The notes under the pieces are model-generated. The model had not been told where the DNA came from, did no database searches, and saw nothing but the letters and a program-made list of their open reading frames with translations. Below are positions 9,203-18,083 of a stretch of DNA of 64,000 nt, piece by piece (position 1 is the stretch's first letter; every line of letters starts with the position of its first letter). The stretch is taken from NCBI GenBank assembly GCA_021324675.1, contig JAJPIR010000111.1, positions 1 through 64,000 of the forward strand. The letters run 5' to 3'. The DNA comes from Actinomycetota bacterium. Lineage in GTDB: Bacteria; Actinomycetota; Actinomycetes; Mycobacteriales; Pseudonocardiaceae. A program made the position numbers and the translations under genes.

Positions 9203-9979
9203 TTAATGCGGCTGCTTTGACGGGGGCAGCGCTGGGAGGCTGGGGATCGGGTCGGGCGGTGGGGTGGGACTCGAGTTGCCCAGCTGGCGTAGCTGTGAAT
9301 GTAGGTAGGTTGTCAAGCAGGTGCGGTAATCGTGCTCGAAGGCGCGCAGTTGGTCGATCTTTTTCTCCAGGACGGTTGTCTGCTGATGTAGCGGCTCAAG
9401 GATCTCGACGTGTTGGCGCGCCACCTGGCGTTCTAACGCCGCGGCCTTGTCCCGGGATTGCGTATCGAGCGTCTCGGCTTTATCGCGGGCTTCGGCGAGC
9501 ATGATCTCGGCCTGGGTGCCAGCCTGAGTGATCATGTTGTCAGCTTGAGCTTTAGCCTCGGACAGCAGCTGCTGGCAGGTGTGCTGGGCCTGGGTGAGCG
9601 TCTGCTCGGCGTCAGCGGTGGCCTCGTAGGTCATCTTGTCGGCTAGTTGTTGGGCCAGGGCCAGTACCTGGGCGGCACGCAGATTCGGATCATTTTCTGC
9701 CGCAGAGACTGTGCCTCCCTGCGCCGTCGCAGTGACCATCTCCCCGAGCGGTCGCTGTGCTGACTGTTGGGCGTCGGCGGGTTGGTGTGGCGACTTGGTC
9801 AACTGCTGTCGGAGGTATTCGATCCGGCCGCGGAGATCGTCGTTGTCGTGGATCAAGCGGGTCAGCTCGGCGTGGACAACGTCGAGGAAGGTATCCACCT
9901 CGCCTTCGTGGTAAGCCCGCTCGCCTACCGGCGGATTGCTGAAGACGACGTTGGCCACGTCGGCGGGCGTCAACGGCAT
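9203..9979 (-). CDS. DivIVA/Wag31-like coiled-coil protein
   Basis: 258 residues from ATG at 9979, chosen because AGGAG lies 7 nt upstream and the product then begins with the canonical MPLTPADVANV. Residues 1-60 match the DivIVA/Wag31 membrane-binding domain (EGEVDTFLDVVHAELTRLI). A Gln/Thr-rich linker follows. Residues about 110-230 form a long Ala/Gln/Lys coiled coil. The tail is Pro-rich (PTPPPDPIPSLPALPP). DivIVA proteins mark negatively curved membrane and polar growth sites. No cell-division cluster (ftsZ, sepF) surrounds it, so this is probably an additional paralogue rather than the main growth-pole protein. Confidence 0.8.
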   Translation of the reverse strand: MPLTPADVANVVFSNPPVGERAYHEGEVDTFLDVVHAELTRLIHDNDDLRGRIEYLRQQLTKSPHQPADAQQSAQRPLGEMVTATAQGGTVSAAENDPNLRAAQVLALAQQLADKMTYEATADAEQTLTQAQHTCQQLLSEAKAQADNMITQAGTQAEIMLAEARDKAETLDTQSRDKAAALERQVARQHVEILEPLHQQTTVLEKKIDQLRAFEHDYRTCLTTYLHSQLRQLGNSSPTPPPDPIPSLPALPPSKQPH

Positions 9980-10462
9980 TGGAGGACTCCTGGCCTGGTG
10001 CCTAAGCCTCGGGGAAGCAGCCTTTTCCAGGAAAGCCCTAGACCTCGACGGTCCCGAATCGACTGCTCGCATCCGGATAACCACTGGGGGCGCCAAACTA
10101 TAACGGGTAGGTCTACCCCAGCTTCAGCTTGTGCGCCCTATCCCGTGTTGACCTCAGCTCGGGTGCGCATCAATCGATCATGCGTGGGGGCGCACCGTCA
10201 ACTACAGCCTGGACGCGTCAGCCCGTAGCGCCACCGGTGCCGCTTTTGTTGCCATATGCCCAGCACTGTCCGTTGTTTTTTCCGTGTTAGGCCCGCAGAT
10301 CCCTTGCTGGTAGTCACTGCGGCGGCAGTCGGCCTTCGCGTGGCCGAGCGCGGATATAGCAGCGCTTTGTGGCTGCCAACTCGATTTTTGTGGCGTCTTT
10401 AGTCCCTACCTGTGTGACCCCTCAGGCGTCAAGTGTAGGCGTCAAACCGCGCGAACGTTAGA
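9980..10462. other. Gap between Wag31-like gene and lipase remnant
   Basis: 483 bases without a supported gene. An imperfect inverted repeat GGGTAG-GT-CTACCC at 10105-10118 lies upstream of the Wag31-like gene and could be an operator, but nothing else supports that. Confidence 0.35.
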
Positions 10463-11245
10463 TTAACGAGTTGGGTCGGTGGTCTTGTCGAAGCCGAGGT
10501 AGTAGTCGGCGATGTCTTTGGTCCGGTCCAGTTTCGCGTCGGTGATCAGCTGATGGTAGTCGCGTGGGGTGTAGGTGCGGCCGGTGGAGGCGTCTTCCAG
10601 GATGGTTTCCCGATTACCGAAGATGGAGGGGTCGGCGGCGCTGAGGTAGGTCGAGGGTGCGCTCTGGTCGAGCCGGGCGCTGCTGGCGGCGTTGTCCTCC
10701 GTCGACGGGTAGCCGAAGTCTTCGACGTTGAGTCCGGTGAACAGCACCGGATAGAGCAGGCCCTGGCCGGGGAAGTTGCCGGCCAGGCTGGTGAAGCCGT
10801 GGATGTACTGGGCCCGCCAGGTCCGTGTGGTGTGGGTGAGCAGGTAGTAGGCATACAGGGGCCCGTTGGAATGACCGATTAGATGCACCGGGCGGTTTCC
10901 GTTGTCGTGGTAGGTGTCTTCGATGAGCTTTTGCGCGCGTTGGAGGAAATCGCCGATGTCGGGGCTGAGCCGGGCGTCGTAGCCGGCGATGCGGATGTCG
11001 CGGTTGCGGCGGTAACCGGCGGATTCGAGTGTTCTGTACAGCGGCTCGTAAAACGGTGCGCCCTCGGTGGTGCCCCCTCCTGGGTGCAGCAGGTCGCCGG
11101 CGGCGAAGACCCCGGATTGGCAGGTGCGCAGGGCGGTGTCGACAGCCGGACCTCGGGTGCCGGGATCGAGGGTGACATCCCCGCAGCGGGCCAGTTCATG
11201 ATCGGGGATCCAGTCCCCGGTGAACAAAGAACGCCCGGGAGTCAA
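10463..11245 (-). pseudogene. Chimera: oxidoreductase tail joined to truncated LCAT-like lipase
   Basis: The frame encodes 260 residues of two unrelated parts. Residues 6-54 (from LFTGDWIPDHELARCG to VFAAGDLLHP) look like the C-terminal FAD-binding end of a pyridine-nucleotide disulfide oxidoreductase. From about residue 63 on (FYEPLYRTLESAGY, then GHSNG at 124-128) the sequence matches lecithin:cholesterol acyltransferase-type alpha/beta hydrolases, with nucleophile Ser126. The LCAT part lacks its normal N-terminus, and the product stops before the expected Asp/His catalytic residues. I infer a deletion joining two genes, in frame, followed by loss of function. A functional small hydrolase is less likely. 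Confidence 0.65.
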
Positions 11246-11473
11246 ATGTGGAGGTCCTGATCGCGACCGGGGTCAGTGTCGACCGAAAGCAGAGATCCTA
11301 AGCGTGAACGTGGCTTCGGCCCAAGTGGACCTTCGCCGACCAAAAGGATGCCCGGACAATACAAACATTGGTTGGAAATCCATGCGGGATGTTGATTTGG
11401 CCTTCGCCTGCCTATCCGTTTGTGCCCAGGGCTTCCGAAGCGCTTCCGGCTATACCGGACATGGTGGGATGTT

Positions 11474-12453
11474 TCAGGGAGTCGCCGCGTTCGGCGCCAC
11501 ATGGTCGGCCAATTGTTTGGCGGCATACAGTTCCGCGGTGATCAGGTTGTGTCCTTGCTGCCCGAGCACCACGCCGATCAGCGTTACGTCGCCGCGGTCC
11601 GTGTGCCGCTCGGACCGGAACATGAAGCAGCCCCCGGCCGCGTCGTCAGAACCGGTCTTCATGCCGAAGAACCCGTCTTGGCCGAGCAGGGTGTTGGTGT
11701 TGGTCACCTCACCGGCGACCGGTAGCGAGTAGCTGCGGGTCGCCATCATCGCGGCGAGCGTGGGGTTGTCCGCGACCACCTGTGCCAGCCGCAGCTGATC
11801 GAGGGCTGTCGAGACCGTGCCCGCGTCATACCCGCTGGGATCGGTGTAGGTCGTGTGGGACATCCCCAGCGCGTGCGCGGTGTGGTTCATCTCCGCGACG
11901 AAGGAAGCGACGCTGCCGTCGACCTGACGCGCGACGAGCACCGCGATGTTGTTCGCGGACGGCAACAGGATCGCCATGAGGGCATCCCGCTCGGTGAGCT
12001 GCTCGCCGGCGCGCACATCGACAATCGACTGACCCTCGCGACGCCTCGTCTCGGTGTCCACGACATCGCTCTGACCGACCACGAATCGCCGGCCGCTGTC
12101 GCCCACGTGCAGCGGGTAGTGCTTGAGCACGAGGTAGGCAGTCATCACCTTCGCCAAGCTGGCGATTGGAACCGGCTGCTGGTTCGGGCTCACCGCCGGC
12201 CGGCCGATGCCGAGCACGTACGCCCCTGCCCGCGCCGCGGCCACCCGTCCGTCGACAGGTAGGTGCCGTCCTTGTCGTTGTGGTCGTTGAGCAGCTGGCG
12301 GGCCGTCGCGAACGCCGTGGCGGCGAGGAGGAGGGCGAGTACCAGGGCAACTGCCACGGTGAGCGGCACGCGGCGGCGGTGCCGGCCGTACAGCGTTGTC
12401 GTCCCGTAGTGAGCCTGCAGCGTTGCCGCTCCTGCTGGCTCGCCGTGGGTCAT
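11474..12453 (-). pseudogene. Serine D,D-carboxypeptidase (PBP5 type) with one-base frameshift
   Basis: Peptidoglycan D-Ala-D-Ala carboxypeptidase. The N-terminal membrane anchor (VPLTVAVALVLALLLAATAF) reads in one frame from ATG 12453. The catalytic domain (GAYVLGIGRPAV onward) reads in another. A single base missing from the C4 run at 12223-12226 would restore one protein, with RRGQG continuing to GAYVLGIG. Catalytic motifs are intact: SLAK, SANN and KTGS. It is divergent from the VanR/VanS-like pair, which would be its likely regulator. Either a recent inactivating mutation or a sequencing error in the homopolymer explains the break. Confidence 0.75.
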
Positions 12454-12527
12454 GCCGCCAGTCAAGGCAGCGTGGTGTTACCAGCACGTATCTGGTTTTC
12501 GAGACGCCGACGATATGCGCCGGCTCC

Positions 12528-12533
12528 TAGCGT
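12528..12533 (+). promoter_or_regulatory. -10 element TAGCGT before the VanR-like gene
   Basis: TAGCGT sits 7 nt before the ATG at 12541. The intervening TGGGAGC could alternatively act as a weak Shine-Dalgarno. Confidence 0.45.
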
Positions 12534-12540
12534 TGGGAGC

Positions 12541-13236
12541 ATGCGTGTGTTGGTCGTCGAGGACGAGCCCTACATGGCAGAGGCCATCCGTGATGGGCTG
12601 CGCCTGGAAGCGATCGCTGCCGACATCGCCGGTGACGGCGACACCGCTCTGAAGCTGCTGACCATTAACGCCTACGACATCGCCGTCCTCGACCGCGACA
12701 TTCCCGGGCCCTCCGGTGACGAGATCGCCGAAGGCATCGTCGCCTCCGGTAGCGGCATGCCGATCCTGATGCTCACCGCTGCGGACCGGCTCGACGACAA
12801 GGCCTCCGGGTTCGAACTCGGCGCCGACGACTACCTGACGAAGCCGTTCGAACTTCGAGAGCTCGTGCTGCGTCTCAGGGCGCTCGACCGCAGGCGCGCC
12901 CACAACCGGCCACCGGTGCGGGAGATCGCAGGTTTGCGTCTGGATCCGTTCCGCCGCGAGGTCTACCGCGATGGCCGCTACGTCGCGCTCACCCGGAAAC
13001 AGTTCGCGGTGCTCGAAGTCCTCGTCGCCGCCGAAGGCGGTGTCGTCAGCGCCGAAGAACTCTTAGAGCGAGCGTGGGACGAGAACGCCGACCCGTTCAC
13101 CAACGCCGTGCGCATCACGGTCTCAGCACTGCGCAAACGCCTCGGCGAACCCTGGCTGGTCGCCACGGTGCCCGGCGTCGGCTACCGCATCGACCCAGGA
13201 GCAGACGCCGAAGGTGAGGGAGGCGAGCGTGGATAG
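12541..13236 (+). CDS. vanR: VanR-like OmpR-family response regulator
   Basis: 231 residues. The receiver domain (1-115) carries the acidic DE pair in VVEDEP, phospho-acceptor Asp in VLDRDIPGPSGDE and Lys in LTKPFE. The OmpR winged helix follows (ALTRKQFAVLEVL ... VGYRI). As far as I recall, the sequence is strikingly close to actinomycete VanR, which controls glycopeptide-resistance genes. No vanH/A/X is in the window, so the regulon may instead be the adjacent carboxypeptidase and distant cell-wall genes. The ATG at 12541 starts the domain exactly (MRVLVVEDEP). Its stop overlaps the sensor-kinase start by 8 bases. Confidence 0.85.
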   Translation: MRVLVVEDEPYMAEAIRDGLRLEAIAADIAGDGDTALKLLTINAYDIAVLDRDIPGPSGDEIAEGIVASGSGMPILMLTAADRLDDKASGFELGADDYLTKPFELRELVLRLRALDRRRAHNRPPVREIAGLRLDPFRREVYRDGRYVALTRKQFAVLEVLVAAEGGVVSAEELLERAWDENADPFTNAVRITVSALRKRLGEPWLVATVPGVGYRIDPGADAEGEGGERG

Positions 13237-14494
13237 GGCCCCTGGTTTGAGTGTCCGCCTCAAACTCACCCTCAGCTACGCCGGCTTCCTCATGCTCGCA
13301 GGTGCCTTGCTGCTCGCCGCCGTGTGGGTATTCCTCCTGCGTTACGTCCCCGATCGTGCCTTTCTCGTCAACGCCGACGCCGACCTTCATGGTGTTTTTC
13401 CCGTCCGGTCCAGCCTCTTGCATGTGTTCGCTCCGAGGGCAGCCGCAGTGTTGGCGTTCCTGCTGGTGTTCGGTCTCGTGGGAGGGTGGCTTCTCGCCGG
13501 CCGGATGCTCGCACCCCTGGCCCGCATCACCGACGCCACACGCACGGCTGCGAACGGGTCGCTCTCCCACCGCATCCGGTTGCCGGGCCGCAGAGATGAG
13601 TTCCGTGAACTCGCCGACGCCTTCGACGCCATGCTCGCACGGCTCCAAGCGCATGTCGCTGAACAGCGGAGGTTCGCAGCCAACGCTTCCCACGAACTGC
13701 GCACTCCACTAGCGATCACGCAGAGCCTTCTCGACGTCGCCCGCAACGATCCGAACCGCGACGGCGGCGAGCTCGACGAACGCCTCCGCGCCGTCAACGC
13801 CCGAGCGATCGAACTCACCGAAGCATTGCTGCTGCTCAGTCGCGCCGACCAGCGATCCTTCACCCGAGAACACATCGACCTGTCCCTCATCGCGGAAGAA
13901 GCCACCGAAACGCTTCTCCCCCTCGCAGAGAAATGCGGCGTCACCATCGAGACCTCCGGGGACATCACCCCCACCATCGGCTCACGCGCTCTCCTGCTGC
14001 AGATGACCACGAACCTCCTCCACAACGCCATCGTCCACAACCTCCCCGAACACGGCACCGTGCAGGTCAACACCGCCATCTGCCCCGAGTCCGCCACGCT
14101 CACTGTCGAAAGCACCGGCGACAAGCTCAGCCCACAGTTGGTCTCGACACTCACCGAACCCTTCCAGCGCGGCACCGAACGCATCCGCACCGACCACGCA
14201 GGTGTCGGCCTCGGCCTGGCAATCGTCAAGAGCATCACCCAAGCACACGACGGAATCCTCACCCTTACCCCCCGAGCCGCTGGGGGGCTTTGCGTCACGG
14301 TGCGGCTACCCGTCGCGCCACCGCCACTGACAGATGACGATCAGCGGCGCCATGGTGATGGCACTCGGCTGCTGACCTCGTCGGCTCGACGACGCTGGCC
14401 CAGCGGGAGGTCATCCCATCACCACTGGCCACACCTCACCTACGACATCTTCATTGGTAGCAGGTCATTGGTCGGTTCCGAAGGAACGAAGTAG
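13229..14494 (+). CDS. vanS: VanS-like sensor histidine kinase with replaced C-terminal tail
   Basis: 421 residues from GTG 13229, preceded by GGGAGG and overlapping the regulator stop. Two membrane segments (about 10-35 and 70-95) flank a short external loop. Then come HAMP, HisKA with NASHELRTPL and the HATPase with N box NLLHNAIVHN and G box GVGLGLAIVKS. This is the compact VanS layout. Family members end shortly after the VTVRLP-type strand. Here some 60 extra residues (SSARRRWPSGRSSHHHW...) read into the recombinase remnant that follows, so the native 3' end was probably lost in a recombination event. Catalytic core looks intact. Confidence 0.8.
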   Translation: MDRAPGLSVRLKLTLSYAGFLMLAGALLLAAVWVFLLRYVPDRAFLVNADADLHGVFPVRSSLLHVFAPRAAAVLAFLLVFGLVGGWLLAGRMLAPLARITDATRTAANGSLSHRIRLPGRRDEFRELADAFDAMLARLQAHVAEQRRFAANASHELRTPLAITQSLLDVARNDPNRDGGELDERLRAVNARAIELTEALLLLSRADQRSFTREHIDLSLIAEEATETLLPLAEKCGVTIETSGDITPTIGSRALLLQMTTNLLHNAIVHNLPEHGTVQVNTAICPESATLTVESTGDKLSPQLVSTLTEPFQRGTERIRTDHAGVGLGLAIVKSITQAHDGILTLTPRAAGGLCVTVRLPVAPPPLTDDDQRRHGDGTRLLTSSARRRWPSGRSSHHHWPHLTYDIFIGSRSLVGSEGTK

Positions 14495-15520
14495 CAGCTC
14501 AGCGACTACCTCGACTACCGGCTGGAACACGTCGTCAAGCCTGAACTGCGGGCTAGCACGTACGCCGGCTACGAAACGATGGTGCGCCAGCACATCAAAC
14601 CCGCGCTCGGGCGAAAGTACCTCGACGCGCTGACGCCGATCGACGTGCACCGGTTTGTGACCGATCTCCGGATCAAGCGCACCGACGGCCGGGGCGGCGG
14701 TCCGCGGGTCCTCTCCACGCGCCTGGTCCAGTTTGCCCACGCCGTGCTGCGCAATGCCCTGTCCAGTGCGGCACGCGAGGAGCTGGTCACCCGAAACGTC
14801 GCCAACCTCGTGCGTGTATCGACCCCACATTACGAGGTTGGGCAGGGTCTCGACCCGGTGACAGCGCGGAGTTTCCTTGCATCTATCCGGGAGGACCGGC
14901 TTTATGCGCTGTACCTGTGCGCTGTCTTACTCGGCCTGCGCCGCACTGAACTGCTCGGGCTCGCCTGATCAGCAGTGGACCTTGACGCTGGCCGGCCATC
15001 GGTTCGCCGGACACTCACAGTCGTCAATGGCCGACTCTCCTTCCAAGCACCGAAAACCCGGACCTCCCGGCGAACCGTGCCCCTGCCCGCGGTGGTCGTC
15101 GAGGAGCTAGGGGCACACCAGCAACGCCAGGAAATTGAACGGAGAACCGTTGGTGATCGCTGGCAAGAGTGAGGACTCGTCTTCACCACGCCAGATGGCC
15201 GACCGATCCCACCGTCCACGCTGGGCAAGCAATGGCGAGAGCTGCGCGAGCGGCTCGGCCTGGGCAAGCTGCGCTTCCACGACCTGCGCCACACGTGCGT
15301 GTCGCTACTGCTGGCACTCGGAGTGGCCCCGCACATCGTGCGAGAGATCGCCGGCCACTCCGACATCAAGGTCACCATGACCGTCTACGCCCACGGCAAC
15401 CTCGACCAGCATGCCGCCGCACTCGCCCGGCTCGGCGCCGTCGTCGGTAGCCCGTTGCCGTCAACCGTTGCCGTCAACGAGACCACCGAGGAGGACCAAG
15501 ATCGTGGAAACGTGGGCTGA
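14495..15520 (+). pseudogene. Tyrosine recombinase/integrase remnant with two in-frame TGA codons
   Basis: A continuous integrase frame starts without an initiation codon at QLSDYLDYRLEHVV. It runs through the SAM-like core-binding domain (STYAGYETMVRQHIKPALG) and the catalytic domain (LLGLRRTELLGLA, LRFHDLRHTCVSLLLALG, REIAGHSDIKVTMTVYAH). The catalytic Arg, HxxR and His/Trp-box residues and the Tyr of TVYAH are present. It is broken by TGA at 14966 (Trp expected) and TGA at 15170, both without a frame change. The arm-binding N-terminus is missing and the frame is joined to the vanS-like tail. It ends 4 bases from a tRNA-Ser 3' end, the usual position for a tRNA-integrating element. Confidence 0.8.
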
Positions 15521-15524
15521 GCTG

Positions 15525-15609
15525 CGGAAGCGGAGGGATTCGAACCCCCGGTGCCTTGCGGCACGCTCGCTTTCAAGGCGAGTGCATTAGACCGCTCTGC
15601 CACGCTTCC
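15525..15609 (-). tRNA. tRNA-Ser (anticodon UGA)
   Basis: 85 nt fold into a class II tRNA. The acceptor stem GGAAGCG pairs with CGCTTCC. The anticodon stem CTCGC/GCGAG encloses loop CTTGAAA (anticodon TGA). A long variable arm (GTGCCGCAAGGCAC) and T-arm GGGTTCGAATCCC follow. The CCA end is not encoded. It decodes UCA. The adjacent integrase remnant suggests its 3' half served as an attachment site. I found no second copy of the 3' segment elsewhere in the window. Confidence 0.95.
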
Positions 15610-15674
15610 AAGGCGTCACGGTAGCGCGGCTGCCGGGAAGGCCATGAGTGGCGTTCGGTGATATCGCGCCGAAC

Positions 15675-16703
15675 TTACTCAGAGCTGTGCAATAAGTAGC
15701 GTTGCACACCAACATCCGACAGCTCCGTGCGGGGAACCCAGCCGCGCCAGACCCGGTAGTCGACCTCCGCAAGGCCGAGGTCAGCCGCCCGCGGTCCGTT
15801 CTCGCCGATGTAGTGGATCACCGCCTGCTCCGGGCCCGATTCCACCAGCTCCACGGGCAGGCCATGCCAGCTACCGCACCAGCGTGCCAGCTCCAGCGAA
15901 TCGAGCTCATCGATCATGACCGGCAGAGTGCACACGCCAGCCTGCTCGATGAAATCCTCGGGCGGGCGCCTGCCGGGCAGCGGATGCAGGGTGACCTCAC
16001 CGGGGTGCGGACCGAAGTCGGCGTCGTAGTCACCGCCACGGAACTGCGCGACCAGGCCGCGCCGCACGCTAGCTCGCAACGGCACCGGTGGACGGTACCA
16101 GCTAGCCGGTCCGAGAGTAGTGGGCCCAGTGCTGACCCATCCAACCTGCCGGTTCAGGTATGCGCCCACGCGTTGCTCGTCACCGTGAGCATCGATTCGC
16201 CACAGCTCCGTACCAGCTGGTAGTTCGATGAGATCCACCTGGAAGACGCTGCGCTCGAACGGAGCGATATACAGCTGTGGATCGTGCGCGTAGAAGCGCA
16301 GCACGTGCAGCTCGTCCGTGATCGGCCAGCCGGTCACCTGGTCCAACCCGTAGCGCCGGATGAGCTCGGACGACGAACTCGCCGGAACGTCCTCCAGCCG
16401 GGTCACGAAACCGGCGATGCGGTGCGGATCAAAACGCCCGGGCACCACCACATTGCCCAGCGTGAGATCCACCAGCCCAGGCAACATGACCTTCTGCATC
16501 GCGGTGTCCGGCATCAACACCGGAACTTGACCCGGCGCTCGCAGCCGCGGCGGCGCAGGGGCGAAACGTTCTCCTGCCGGCGCCTGCTCCGTGTCCAGCG
16601 CTGTACCGGCGCCACCGTGGACCGGGCTCCTTGCGACGCCGCCCGTGATGTCACGGCCGGGGACCACGCCATTGGCTGCCACGCCTATTACTGGATCTGT
16701 CAT
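15675..16703 (-). CDS. Conserved-looking hypothetical protein, 342 residues
   Basis: No family recognised. From ATG 16703 the protein begins MTDPVIGVAANG. A Pro/Ala-rich region runs to about residue 75, and the rest is a soluble, well-formed domain rich in Trp and acidic residues (DELHVLRFYAHDPQLYIAPF, LELARWCGSWHGLPVELVES, VDYRVWRGWVPRTEL). A GGGGAG lies about 11 nt before this start; a longer upstream frame is rich in Arg/Ser and less likely coding. It has no membrane segment and no signal peptide. It lies between tRNA-Ser and the hydroxyacid oxidase, all on the minus strand, with no clear operon link. Confidence 0.7.
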   Translation of the reverse strand: MTDPVIGVAANGVVPGRDITGGVARSPVHGGAGTALDTEQAPAGERFAPAPPRLRAPGQVPVLMPDTAMQKVMLPGLVDLTLGNVVVPGRFDPHRIAGFVTRLEDVPASSSSELIRRYGLDQVTGWPITDELHVLRFYAHDPQLYIAPFERSVFQVDLIELPAGTELWRIDAHGDEQRVGAYLNRQVGWVSTGPTTLGPASWYRPPVPLRASVRRGLVAQFRGGDYDADFGPHPGEVTLHPLPGRRPPEDFIEQAGVCTLPVMIDELDSLELARWCGSWHGLPVELVESGPEQAVIHYIGENGPRAADLGLAEVDYRVWRGWVPRTELSDVGVQRYLLHSSE

Positions 16704-16890
16704 CAGCTTCACCACTCCCCGTCGTGAGGCCCGACCACACTCCACCGCCAGGCTGGGTGCCGGGAACCTACTACTCCATTCGGCGCAAGCCAGCCGGGAG
16801 GGGGTGGGTCGGCCGCGGGCGGGGTTTGATAAAGCCACCACAGCCAGCCAGTATCAGGCGATGATCATCGCCCACGCGGCTGGTCGGATG

Positions 16891-18069
16891 TTACCCGGCC
16901 GACTCCCGGACGACGCTGCGCGCGCCCAGATCTGACGGCCTGGAATAACCGGCCAGCGCCAGCGTGAGGTCAAAATCGGCGAGGATCATGCGTAGCGCGT
17001 GCTCTATCCCACGCTGCCCGGCCAATCCCAGACCGTAGATCCACGGGCGTCCCACGAGCACCGCCTGCGCACCCAGCGCCAGCGCGATCAGCACGTCAGC
17101 GCCACACCGGATCCCGGAATCCAGCAGCACCGGAACCCGGCCCTCGGCAGCGGCTACCACGCCAGGCAGGCAATCCAGCGTTGCCCGGGAGCCGTCGACC
17201 TGCCGGCCACCGTGATTGGACACCACCAGACCGTCGACCCCATGGTCCAGCGCGGCCCGCGCGTCGTCCGGGTGGCAGATCCCCTTGACCAGCACCGGCA
17301 GCCGCGTCCAGTTGCGGAGCAGTGCGAGGTCTGCCCAGCTCAACGCCGGGTTGCCGAACAACTCCGTCCACAGGCGGATGGCAGCCCGCATAGCCTGCTC
17401 AGATTCCTCGGCTGGCGCGCCTAGCCGGGCCTGGAACACTGGATCGGACAGGTAGTTGGCGATGCCTTTGCGTTGCAGGAAGGGCAGGTGCGCCAACGCC
17501 AGATCCCGCGGCCGCCAGCCCAGCGTCCAGGTATCCAGGGTCACCACGATGGCCCGGTAGCCGGCCACATCGGCGCGGCGAACGAACGACTCGGCCAGCT
17601 GCAGATCGCGCGGCCAGTACAGCTGGAACCAGCGCGGTGCATCCGGCGCCGTGGCCGCGACGTCCTCCATCGAGGTCGACGACGCGGTGGACAGCACGCT
17701 GACCAGCCCGAGTCCCGCAGCGGCGCGAGCCACGGCGAGGTCGGCGTCCGGGTGCACTAGGCCGAGCACCCCGATCGGGGCGGTGAGCACGGGTGCTGTC
17801 ATGGGAGTGCCCAAGACGGTGGTCGACAGGTCGCGTTCGGTGACGCCACGCAGCATCCGCGGTACGATCCGCCACCGGGCGAACGCTTCCCGGTTCGCGG
17901 CAATGGTGCGCTCGGTCGACGCTCCACCGGCCACGTAACTGAGTGTCTCGGGCGGCAGCACGCGGCGCGCCGCGGCCTCAAGCCCGTCGGCGGTCATCGG
18001 GAGATCGGGCCGATGCCCGGCGATGCCCCGCTGGTAGATCTCGTGCGCTAGATCACCGAAGTGCGCCAT
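16891..18069 (-). CDS. FMN-dependent alpha-hydroxy-acid oxidase (lactate monooxygenase-like)
   Basis: 392 residues, full length for the FMN-linked hydroxyacid dehydrogenase/oxidase TIM barrel. Visible hallmarks are SYVAGGAS near residue 45, TAPIGVLGLVHPDADLA, the FMN/substrate segment LPVLVKGICHPDDA, the catalytic SNHGGRQVDGS motif and the phosphate-binding end VLLDSGIRCGADVLIALALG and VLVGRPWIYG. The RLWTEL...NPALSW insertion is typical of lactate 2-monooxygenase-like members. The probable reaction is oxidation of a 2-hydroxy acid such as lactate. A TAGGGT element 8 nt before ATG 18069 overlaps the stop codon of the upstream GNAT gene, which suggests its own leaderless transcript. Confidence 0.88.
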   Translation of the reverse strand: MAHFGDLAHEIYQRGIAGHRPDLPMTADGLEAAARRVLPPETLSYVAGGASTERTIAANREAFARWRIVPRMLRGVTERDLSTTVLGTPMTAPVLTAPIGVLGLVHPDADLAVARAAAGLGLVSVLSTASSTSMEDVAATAPDAPRWFQLYWPRDLQLAESFVRRADVAGYRAIVVTLDTWTLGWRPRDLALAHLPFLQRKGIANYLSDPVFQARLGAPAEESEQAMRAAIRLWTELFGNPALSWADLALLRNWTRLPVLVKGICHPDDARAALDHGVDGLVVSNHGGRQVDGSRATLDCLPGVVAAAEGRVPVLLDSGIRCGADVLIALALGAQAVLVGRPWIYGLGLAGQRGIEHALRMILADFDLTLALAGYSRPSDLGARSVVRESAG

Positions 18070-18077
18070 AAGCAGGC

Positions 18078-18083
18078 ACCCTA
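18078..18083 (-). promoter_or_regulatory. -10 element TAGGGT before hydroxyacid oxidase
   Basis: TAGGGT lies 8 nt before the ATG at 18069. Its first three bases are the TAG stop of the GNAT gene. Confidence 0.45.

Noticed and set aside
9980-10096. Longer version of the Wag31-like protein with 39 extra N-terminal residues
   Set aside because: The extension is Arg/Ser/Pro-rich, and AGGAG sits exactly before the canonical MPLTPADV start.
15525-15560. Second attachment site matching the tRNA-Ser 3' half within the window
   Set aside because: I searched by eye for the T-arm/acceptor sequence upstream and found no copy.
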